From the NCBI RefSeq assembly GCF_000611645.1, contig NW_014012248.1:4930-15480 (forward strand): a stretch of DNA of 10,551 nucleotides, written 5' to 3'. Positions 1 through 6,181 of the stretch are shown one piece after another. A program made the position numbers and the translations under genes. Each line of letters opens with the position of its first letter. The first letter of the stretch is position 1. The stretch comes from Monoraphidium neglectum. Its lineage: Eukaryota > Chlorophyta > Chlorophyceae > Sphaeropleales > Selenastraceae. The notes under the pieces were generated by a model. It was not told the DNA's origin. It ran no database searches and was given only the letters and a program-made list of their open reading frames with translations.

Positions 1-7
1 CACATCA

Positions 8-69
<62 letters not shown>

Positions 70-113
70 GCGCGAGCGCGCACCCGCACGCGTGCGCGTG
101 CGCGCACGCGCAC
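1..113. repeat. (CA)n microsatellite and alternating CG/CA tract
   Basis: A run of CA dinucleotides from about 11 to 67 is followed by about 45 bases of alternating purine-pyrimidine sequence rich in CG and CACG. It lies where the next gene 1 intron of the LRR array would be, so it is probably intronic and would read (TG)n in the transcript. Such sequence can adopt Z-form DNA (established for alternating CG and CA tracts). Confidence 0.9.
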
Positions 114-288
114 GTCACACGCAAGCGAGCGGCCTGTAGCTGTTTCACACGTCACCCTCCCCCTGAGACACCCAACATTTACTGGCAAACGCGCCTCCAC
201 CACCCCGCTCCTCTCTTCACAAGAAGACGGCCAATCATTCGTAGGAGGAACAGCAAGCGTTTGTCGGCATTAAGAAAAATAATCTCAC

Positions 289-435
289 CGGAGATACAGC
301 CTCTTGAGAAGGCCCATCTTAGCCCACTCCTTGGGCAGTGGCCCTGTCAAGCCGTTGCCGCCCAGGTCCAGGTCCTCCATTCGCGGCCAGGCGGCGCCAA
401 AGTCGGGGCTCAGCGTGCCGGTAAGCTGGTTCGAG
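289..435 (-). CDS. Gene 1 exon 15: two-LRR unit, last in the window
   Basis: A 147-nt exon with acceptor GGCGCCTAG and donor CG before GTGAGA, phase 2 at both ends. It encodes SNQLTGTLSPDFGAAW, MEDLDLGGNGLTGPLP and LKRLYL. Because it ends with an open phase 2 donor and its downstream intron still matches the repeat unit, at least one more exon is expected beyond the left edge. Confidence 0.87.
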
Positions 436-3400
436 CTAGGCGCCGGGGGGAGGGGGCCGACGATGCAGGGCAAGAGCTGGCGGGTCGAGTTTGGCAATTT
501 TGGTGAAGAATGGCTTTCAGTGCAGCTGGGCTCCACAATCGGTTATGATTGCAGTCACGACCTGCCATCCAAAGCCCCCCTCTATGCAGACGCACGGCCT
601 GTAGCTGTTTCGCGCGTCGCTATGCCCCCTACAACACCTAAACTTCACTGGCAACTGCGGCTCTACCACCCCGCCCCTTTGTTCACGAAAAGGCGACTAA
701 TATGTATCAGAGGAACGGCAAACGTTTGTCAGCTTGAAGAGAAAAGTCCTCACTGGGGATGCAGCTTCCTGAGCTTGGTCATCCTAGCCCACTCCCTGGG
801 CAGTGGCCCCGTGAAGCTATTGCGGCCCAGGGCGAGGTCCTCCATTCCCGGCCAGGCGGCACCAAAGACGGGGCTCAGCGTGCCGGTGAGCTTGTTGGTA
901 CTGGGCGATGGGGGCGGGGGCCGACGATGCGGGGTAAGGGCTGGGGGTTCGAGTTTGGCAGTTTGAAGGATGGCTTTCCGTGAAGCTGGCCTCTACACTT
1001 GGTCGAGCGACCTAATTGCAGTCGCTACCTGCCCTCCAAAGCCGCTCACTCCGCAGACGAGCGATCTACAGCGGTTTCACACGTCACCCCCCTCCCACAC
1101 GTCACCGTCCTCCCTGAAATACCCGAACGAAAAGACGGCCAATCGTATTTTGGGAAGAACAGCCAATGGCTGTTGGCATTATGAAAAATAGTCTCACTGG
1201 AGATACAGCCTCTTGAGCCTGGTCATCTTAACCCACTCCGTGGGCAGTGGCCCCGTGAAGCCGTTGATGCCCAGGTCCAGGTCCTCCATCGACGGCCAGG
1301 CGGTGCTCCAGTCGGGGCTCAGCGTGCCGGTGAGCTTGTTGGTACTGGGCGCCGGGGGAAGGGGGCCGACGGTGCAGGGCAAGGGCTGTGAATTTAATCT
1401 TGGCAGGGCTACGAAGGATGACTTTCAATGCAGCTGGCCTTTACACTTGGACACCCATGATGGAACTACATGCCTTAGCACGTCACACGCAAGCGGGCGG
1501 CCTGTAGCTGTTTCACACGTCATCCTCCCCCTGAGACACCTGACATCTACTGGCAACCCGCGCCTCTGCCACCCCAACCCCTCTCTTCACAAGAAGGCCG
1601 CCAATTATATGTAAGAGGAACAATTGCCGGCATGAAGAGAAAAGTCCTCACTAGAGGTGCAGCCTCTTGAGCCTGCCCATCCCGGTCCACTCCTTGGGCA
1701 GCTGCCCCGTGAAGCCGTTGGTGTCCAGGTCCAGCTCCTCCATCGCTCGCCAAGCCGCGCCAAAACTGGGGCTCAGCGTGCCGGTGAGCTTGTTGGAGCT
1801 GATGCGGGAGCGGGGGCAGACAGATGCAGGTGGGGCGGGTTTGGACGGGACAGCAGTGGTCAGGCCTGTGAGAGGTGATTGCCCACCACACATGCTCTTT
1901 GGGGCTCAGCAGCACTGTATGACCAAGCACACCTCCCCCCATGAGAAAGCCCATTACGTTTGCGTGCGCGGCATCACTGGTTGACACCAGAAGCAACCAC
2001 TCCATCCCCACGGGCAGCTGTCGGCCAAGCCCTTTGCGCCCACCCAACGCAAGAAGCGTCTGACACTGAAACCTGAGCTCACCGTAGGTCGAGGACCTTG
2101 AGCCGCGCCAGCCCCGCCCAGCTGCGGGGGAGTGGGCCCGTGATGCCGGGGTTGACGACGATTTTGATGATTTCCAGCTGGGCCAGGGTGCCCCAGTCTG
2201 AGGGCAGGGTCCCGATGATGCCGTTGGTGTGCAGGTCAATCGTTCTCAGCGCTGTGAGACCTTCAAGCACACTTGCAGGGGGCAGCCTCCCCCCAAGTTT
2301 GGCCTGGAACAGCGAAATTTTGAACACGTTGCCCTGTGTGTTGCATGTGACGCCGTGGAAATCGCAGTAACCCGCGTTTGCGCCCGTCTCAGCCGACCAC
2401 GCCAGCGTCCCTTGCTTGTCGACTGCAGCCTTGAACCCCAGCAGCGAACGCAGCTGCGCTGCGCGAGACTCCGAGGGCGTCGCCTTTGCCGGCGCCCGTG
2501 CGACGGCTGGGGCCGGGGCAGGGGCAGGTGCAGGGCCAGGGGTTGGCGCCACTGCCTGTGCCGGCGGCGACACCCCCAGGGGGCACACTGCGAGCCTCTT
2601 GCCCGCCAGGGGTTTGTCAAGGTCTTTCACAGCATCCAGGTTGTCCAGCAGCAGCTTCTCAAGCGGCACACCCACGCGGTCGGCCACGCCCGAGAGGTAG
2701 TCGCCAGGCAGCGCCTACAGCAGAGGTGGGTCGAGTCGGGTTGCATTGTGCGGCATGAACGCGCGCGAATACGGATCAATAGAGCCATGGGGCTGTGGAC
2801 TTCCACTCCGCTGGCAGCCAACCACTCACCAAATAGTAGGTGCAGCCCTTTGGAAGGTTGGGCGCAGCCGCCAGCTCAGGACGAGGCCGCCTGGGCGCTC
2901 CAGGGGAGGGTCTGAACACGACCCCATACGTGTCCGCTGGACTCAGGACGCTTGCCACTCCAAACGCAACCTGTTCCAGGATCCCAGGCAGATAGGCGTG
3001 TGAGGTGCGCCACTCTTTTTTGCTCGCGTGAGCCATGCCGTTCGGCGTTTGGTGCATAAATATGCGCGACCTGTGGCCGGGGGCAGGGGGGCAGCAAGCC
3101 CGACCTCGCCAACAGTCAGACCAAAAATGGAGTCTTGCGCGGCCAGGCATGCGACAGCATTGTCCTGCCTCGTCAGCAGCTGAACGGCCGCATCTGACAG
3201 GACAATCTCAACGCATGCGCATGTCAAGCCCCGAGCCTGCGTGGCTGCGCTGGGGTCGGGAACGTTGAGCGCTGTGGTGCCGAGAAGCAGGTGTAATGTG
3301 GTTGGGCCGTGTGCAACGGTGGTGATGGCAGCGGCAGCTCTCTGGAGCCCGCTGGCAGGGCCGGGCTCACGCCCACCTTGAAGTTGCCGTCTTGAGCAAA

Positions 3401-4463
3401 GCCTATGATGGAAGGAAGAAATTGCATGGACGGGCCTGTAGCCATGCATGCTCATCGACAAGCAACAGGACTTGTGTCAACATTCTGCATCAATCACTGT
3501 CCCCCGGCTGGCTGTTCAGCATCCTGCGCATTCTCACCTGGGCCCCACGAGTTGCGCGCTATCCAGAACTTATCAACGTTGTCATACCTGGTGGGGATGG
3601 TTGGGATTCGCAATTGACTCTGACCCCAAAGCCCCACCTGCTCAGACCAGTCTGGTCACCAGGTGCGCCCAGAGTGCGAAAGGGAAGTCATCAAACAGCT
3701 CCGAAAAAGGAATGCTGAACAAGGACCCCCGTGTGCATCATCAATCAAGCAGCCAGCGCACCCGACCAGCAGGATGGCGTGGCCCTCAACAACTTGACTA
3801 CCCGACGACGGCCTGTAGACTGCCCCACTGTTTTTGTAGTCCGCAAAAAACGGCTTGAAGTCGCTGTATTGGGCCACCATGGGTAGATGCGCGACACAAG
3901 ACAGGGGTAAGGGCCGCAATACGCTGCAGCAAGCACATACACATGCCATAGCAGCACAGACGTGCACATGCACCCTTGCCTCCACAAGCAGACCTCAGGA
4001 AGGAGCGAACCACCTGTAAATATCAAAACGCGTTGCCTGGAGAGCGCATGGCAAGGAGCAATGCGAAAGTGAGCATATGGTGAGGTCTGGCACTGCGTGT
4101 GTTCGTGCCTGTGTGGCGGTCCCCCCTGTTTGAGGTGTGCGTGTGTGCGTGCTCCAGAGCACACTGTGGAGCAATCACAATCGCAAAGGCGTGTGTGTGT
4201 TTGTGTGTGTGTGTGTGTGGGGTGTGTGTGTGTGTGTGTGGGCGTGCGTGCGTGCGTGTGCGTGCATGTGTGCGTGCATGTGGACGTGCATGTGTGCGTG
4301 GGTGCGTGTGTGCGTGTAGGTGGGTGGGTGTGGGTGTGTTCGCCCTTGCGTGCGCTCCCGTGTGCATATGTGGGCGTGCGTGGATGCATGCGTGCGTGCG
4401 TGCATAAGAGAGAGAGTGTGTGTGTGTGTGCGCGTAGGTGTATTATGCACACGTCCGCACGTG

Positions 4464-4508
<45 letters not shown>

Positions 4509-6181
4509 AATCACTGCTGTACTTTGCAAACAAAGCCAGACAACACGAGAGGCAACGAAATCTTAGCCCCCTGCGTCGCCGCCACACACACCACAAAAAC
4601 ACGCACCCACACACGTGCGTGCGAGCGCACACGTGCAGGTAAACACACATTCACAGCTGCACCGTCACGCCTGCTCACCACGGCCCCAAATCGTCTGATG
4701 TGCTGCTGCGCCTCCCACACTTGCGTGATGGGTACGTAGCTGAACGACCCCTTTGACGCTAGGGGGCTGGTGTCCTGGCAGACTTTGGCGCAGAGCTGCT
4801 CCTGCAGCGCAGCGTCCCTGAGGCTGGGCTGCTGGTAGGGCAGGCAGTCCTCCAGCAGCAGCTGCCGCTTCTCTAGCTGCGCAAGGGTAGCCCTCAGGGC
4901 CGCTCCTTTGAGGCAGGAGGTGCGCTCGTCCCCGCAGTAGTAAAGGTCCTGCACTGACAGCTCGCCGACGTTTTCAACTGGCTGGCCCAGGACGCTGGCG
5001 GTCGCCGCCTGCACGAGGCAGGCTCAGGGGGCGGTGTGAGCAGACAATAAAGGGGAGTGGAAGGGCCTGATGCTTGCGTGCAAACCAAAGCTGGCAAAGC
5101 AACGCGCTCGGCACGGAAAGTCCGTAGACGTGAGTTACACACCCGTTGCGCGCACAACTGGCAGTTGCGGCAGCCGGCACTGACGCAACTACGTGTGGCT
5201 GCTGAGCTGCTACAGCGCGAGTGCATGACACCTCGCACCTCAGCAGCCACGGCGGCAACGAAGGCTGTGCAGGTGGAGCACTTGCCCTGGGCTCTTGGTG
5301 GAGGGATGATGCGGGAGGAGCCGATGTCGCGCGGATCCAGGGCGCTGTAGGCGGCGGGCGATGTCGCAAACATCAGTGTGGCCAGCTTCTCATTGTCTGC
5401 GGGAGTGATGAGGTGCTGAGACGTCAAAGGCGTGGCAGCTGTGAACAATCGAGCATTTCAAAGCTGACTCGATGGCAAGTACCCCACCCTGCACTGCCCC
5501 ACCCTGCCAACCTCACAGAAAACCCTGGCATGCTTTCAAGGACAAATCAACCATTTTATGGGCCAGAGCGCATTCCAGTGTTCGGGTCTGGGCAGCGCAG
5601 CGAACCTGACGAGACTGAAGAGGAACAGACAGAGTCCTGTGATGTGCCCACGCACACCACGTTTGGGGTCGCCTTCAGGGCCTGCTGCCAGGCTTTGGCC
5701 CCGCTCAGCTGCCTGGCAGCGGAGGCGTACGCATTGGCCAGGACGCGCTTGGGCGTGTTGCCTGACCCGAGCGGCTCATCACTTGGCAGCAGGCCCTGGC
5801 CTGTCAGTCACCAGCGCATTGATGCGATCGCGGGGGTCAGGCCGGGAAGGGTTCAAGATCACTGGGCAGCCAGTGTGCCCGCAACAGCAGCCATTTGGGA
5901 ACGCTCAAACCTGGAACCAGAGTTGACAGACTGAACACAGTGCAAGTACTTACCGTATGCACATGGCAGGCTGCGTTAGTGACCACCCACCCTAAGGCTG
6001 TCGTCGTCCCCAGCGGTCGCCGCATGTGCGGGCCATGCGTGCAACTGGGCAGCGCACCTGAGGCGGTCGACATCAGCAAGGCCAGCAAGAGGCATTGGAA
6101 GGCAATGCATTTCCACGGCGTTTGAAATCCGCGCGGATACCGCGCAGTCTGAGAGCGTCCTGGCACCAGGGGGGTGGCCAT
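289..6181 (-). CDS. Secreted papain-like peptidase - LysM - LRR fusion protein, 3' end missing
   Basis: Modelled exons on the minus strand, 5' to 3': 6181-6058, 5761-5606, 5438-5239, 5008-4679, 4036-4014, 3863-3762, 3587-3538, 3402-3371, 3236-3105, 2970-2830, 2714-2083, 1798-1652, 1344-1198, 900-754 and 435-289. All phases match and no in-frame stop remains. The product (837 residues in the window) reads: signal segment about 25-42; propeptide-like part about 43-130; C1A peptidase about 131-340 with oxyanion Gln144 and Cys150, His306, Asn324; a domain of unknown fold about 340-405; LysM-like about 427-474; Pro/Ala linker about 479-510; LRR N-terminal cap about 515-565; then LRRs to the last exon. 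The ATG at 6181 is the first one in frame ahead of the hydrophobic segment. The last exon ends in a phase 2 donor, so the gene continues past the left edge. Least certain are exon 2, the exon 9/10 junction and whether one transcript joins the peptidase to the LRRs. That link rests on a phase-0 splice inside the LysM and on phase-2 splices between LRR exons. The alternative is two adjacent genes. Confidence 0.75.
754..900 (-). CDS. Gene 1 exon 14: two-LRR unit, slightly degenerate
   Basis: A 147-nt exon with acceptor ATCGCCCAG and donor CA before GTGAGG, phase 2 at both ends. It encodes TNKLTGTLSPVFGAAW, MEDLALGRNSFTGPLP and LRKLHP. The final conserved Leu of the LxL strand is Pro here, which would disturb one repeat. 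The exon is otherwise intact. Confidence 0.85.
1198..1344 (-). CDS. Gene 1 exon 13: two-LRR unit
   Basis: A 147-nt exon with acceptor GGCGCCCAG and donor CA before GTGAGA, phase 2 at both ends. It encodes TNKLTGTLSPDWSTAW, MEDLDLGINGFTGPLP and LKRLYL. It is a close paralogue of exons 12, 14 and 15, with changes at DW/ST and at GI after LDL. Confidence 0.88.
1652..1798 (-). CDS. Gene 1 exon 12: two-LRR unit
   Basis: A 147-nt exon after acceptor CGCATCAG encodes SNKLTGTLSPSF, MEELDLDTNGFTGQLP and LKRLHL. These are plant-type LRRs with the LxxLxLxxNxLTGxLP pattern, two per exon. The apparent TAG at the end is not a stop. The donor GTGAGG cuts after TA, and the next exon supplies T to make a Tyr codon. 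Both ends are phase 2. Confidence 0.88.
2083..2714 (-). CDS. Gene 1 exon 11: LysM-like domain, Pro/Ala linker, LRR cap and first LRRs
   Basis: This is the largest exon of the gene (632 nt). After the acceptor TCTGCTGTAG it reads GDYLSGVADRVGVPLEKLL, then KPLAGKRLAVC. It fits a LysM (GDTLxxIAxxxGVxxxxL ... GxxLxIP) with Cys near the end. A Pro/Ala-rich linker of about 30 residues follows. Next is a plant-type LRR N-terminal cap: LLGFKAAVD, LAWSAE, then CDFHGVTC (Cys547 and Cys554). The first LRRs follow (LRTIDLHTNGIIGTLPSDW; ITGPLPRSWAGL). It ends VLDL plus CG before GTGAGC, in phase 2. LysM domains bind GlcNAc polymers (peptidoglycan, chitin); binding here is inference. Confidence 0.85.
2830..2970 (-). 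CDS. Gene 1 exon 10: linker domain second half and start of the LysM
   Basis: The frame reads VAFGVASVLSPADTYGVVFR, a beta-hairpin-like stretch, then a Pro/Arg-rich turn, and ends KGCTYYL. The donor is TTG before GTGAGT (phase 0). It joins to ALPGDYLSGV of exon 11 and so completes the LysM start. The chosen acceptor is GGAACAG at 2971; GAG at 3013 is in the same phase and would add WRTSHAYLPGILEQ. The joined LTVGEVAFGV reads more naturally as one strand, hence the choice. Confidence 0.6.
3105..3236 (-). CDS. Gene 1 exon 9: Cys-containing linker domain, first half
   Basis: Forty-four codons in phase 0 follow the acceptor CCACGCAG. They read LTCACVEIVLSD, a helix-like stretch with LLTRQDNAVACLAAQ, then GLTVGE. 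The strand-then-helix pattern with Cys resembles a small alpha/beta domain, but I do not recognise the family. The donor used is GAG before GTCGGG, which is not strong. An upstream acceptor near 3271 is also possible but has the wrong phase for exon 8. Exon identity is fairly secure; the edges are not. Confidence 0.55.
3371..3402 (-). CDS. Gene 1 exon 8: 32-nt exon ending the peptidase fold
   Basis: The exon encodes FAQDGNFKVG after a split Gly codon, so the joined sequence is NSWGPGFAQDGNFKVG. This matches the C1A NSWGxxWGxxGYxRM segment, with Phe in place of the second Trp. The acceptor is CATCATAG in phase 1 and the donor GTGAGC in phase 0. It is short and would be missed by ordinary ORF calling. 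Confidence 0.75.
3538..3587 (-). CDS. Gene 1 exon 7: catalytic Asn exon
   Basis: This 50-nt exon lies between acceptor CCCCACCAG and donor GTGAGA and encodes YDNVDKFWIARNSWGP. It matches the papain YWIVKNSWG motif with catalytic Asn324. His306 to Asn324 is 18 residues, close to the 16 in papain. It starts in phase 2 and ends in phase 1. Confidence 0.88.
3762..3863 (-). CDS. Gene 1 exon 6: catalytic His exon
   Basis: The exon encodes DFKPFFADYKNSGAVYRP and then EGHAILLVG. The first part matches the papain YKSGVY segment and the second holds the catalytic His (His306) in the GHAVxLVG motif. The acceptor is AATACAG and the donor GG before GTGCGC. The phase is 2 at both ends, so the next exon gives LLVGYDNVDKFW. 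The frame stays open past the donor, so only the splice to exon 7 restores the family motif. Confidence 0.88.
4014..4036 (-). CDS. Gene 1 exon 5: 23-nt micro-exon of the peptidase
   Basis: Reading minus, CTCTCCAG precedes GCAACGCGTTTTGATATTTA plus CAG, followed by the donor GTGGTT. It encodes ATRFDIY plus two bases of a Ser codon. It joins exon 4 (phase 0, FGAV) to exon 6 (phase 2), giving FGAVATRFDIYSDF, which is the C1A pattern GPVxxxxDxYSDF. Without it, exon 4 (phase 0) and exon 6 (needs phase 2) cannot be joined in frame. The donor is not the usual GTGAGN, so this is a predicted micro-exon supported by family homology and phase. Confidence 0.7.
4190..4506. repeat. GT-rich microsatellite block inside gene 1 intron 4
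   Basis: Runs of GT/TG occur at 4190-4240, 4418-4430 and 4465-4497, joined by GTGC, GCGT and GGTG variants. In the transcript orientation these are CA/AC repeats. The block fills the centre of the 642-nt intron between exon 4 (ending 4679) and the 23-nt exon 5 (from 4036). The Cys-Val translations of this block in plus-strand frames are repeat artefacts. Confidence 0.92.
4679..5008 (-). CDS. Gene 1 exon 4: central part of the C1A peptidase
   Basis: The exon encodes exactly 110 codons, phase 0 at both ends (acceptor TCGTGCAG, donor GTGAGC). The motif ELSVQDLYYC matches the papain LSEQELVDC. SCLKG stands where GCNGG is usual, keeping the disulfide Cys but not the Gly pair. LEDCLPYQ matches the ExxYPY segment. 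The end, WEAQQHIRRFGAV, matches the helix and GPV strand before the third part of the fold. With exon 3 this gives a continuous peptidase left domain, with extra Cys residues compared with papain. Confidence 0.85.
5239..5438 (-). CDS. Gene 1 exon 3: catalytic Cys exon of the C1A peptidase
   Basis: The exon carries AQGKCSTCTAF, which lines up with the papain family QGxCGSCWAF. Gln144 is the oxyanion-hole residue, Cys147 is the conserved disulfide Cys and Cys150 is the nucleophile. The usual Trp after the nucleophile is Thr here. The upstream stretch SALDPRD holds the place of the mature N-terminus (normally DWR). The donor GAG before GTGCGA is phase 0. The acceptor TTCACAG at 5439 is preferred; CCGCAG at 5397 gives the same phase and drops 14 residues. 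Confidence 0.85.
5606..5761 (-). CDS. Gene 1 exon 2: propeptide-like segment
   Basis: This reading frame has no stop and includes the helical-looking stretch RVLANAYASAARQL followed by AKAWQQALKATPN. The acceptor is GGGTCAG before GCAACACG and the chosen donor is CGTCAG before GTTCGC. Both are phase 1, so exons 1, 2 and 3 join in frame. Position and composition suit a peptidase propeptide, but I cannot see the ERFNIN signature of the I29 inhibitor family. The donor is the weakest in the model. Phase-0 donors after the codons for PN or NV exist and would need a further unseen exon. Confidence 0.45.
5762..6057 (-). other. Gene 1 intron 1
   Basis: The intron runs from donor GTGCGC to acceptor GGGTCAG (phase 1). 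I see no further exon in it: no frame here has family motifs, and the phases of exons 1 and 2 already match. A missed short exon cannot be excluded. Confidence 0.5.
6058..6181 (-). CDS. Gene 1 exon 1: start codon and signal peptide
   Basis: The exon encodes 41 residues plus one base. A basic N-region (Arg at 9, 14 and 17, Lys at 24) leads into a hydrophobic core CLLLALLM and a small-residue end STASG, the pattern of a signal peptide with a long N-region. It ends TCAG before the donor GTGCGC in phase 1, which matches the next exon start (GC AAC). The ATG is followed by G at +4, but the -3 position is T, so the start context is only moderate. The inference is entry to the secretory pathway (vacuole, cell wall or outside). 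The N-region is long, so a transit peptide is a weaker alternative. Confidence 0.6.

Larger units (their letters stand above)
114..1810 (-). repeat. Tandem array of about 450-bp exon-intron units
   Basis: The four 147-nt exons start at 289, 754, 1198 and 1652, with spacings of 465, 444 and 454 nt. The introns between them (318, 297 and 307 nt) are also alike. GGCCTGTAGCTGTTTC occurs at 131, 596 and 1499. CTCACCGG occurs near the start of each exon. A CCCCC-rich tract ahead of each acceptor is shared by three units. The introns at 114-173 and 1483-1541 are nearly identical. The intron between exons 11 and 12 (1799-2082) is not of this type, so the array begins at exon 12. Confidence 0.88.

Noticed and set aside
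304..966. Plus-strand frame of 220 codons with internal repeats
   Set aside because: It is the antisense of the duplicated LRR exons; the internal repetition is explained by the exon-intron units, and the minus strand carries the family motifs.
1650..1655. Premature stop (TAG) ending the LRR exon at 1652
   Set aside because: The donor GTGAGG cuts within the codon in phase 2, and the next exon supplies T to give Tyr, as in the parallel exons.
121..1800. CRISPR-like or transposon interpretation of the repeated blocks
   Set aside because: Repeats are about 450 nt, contain coding exons with matching splice sites, and lack short direct repeats with unique spacers, terminal inverted repeats or transposase.
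4097..4650. Long frames on both strands coding Cys-Val or His-Thr repeats
   Set aside because: They are translations of the GT/CA microsatellite inside an intron; no family motif and open in several frames at once.
5057..5934. Plus-strand frames over the peptidase exons
   Set aside because: No recognisable motif; the opposite strand carries the catalytic Cys motif with phase-matched exons.
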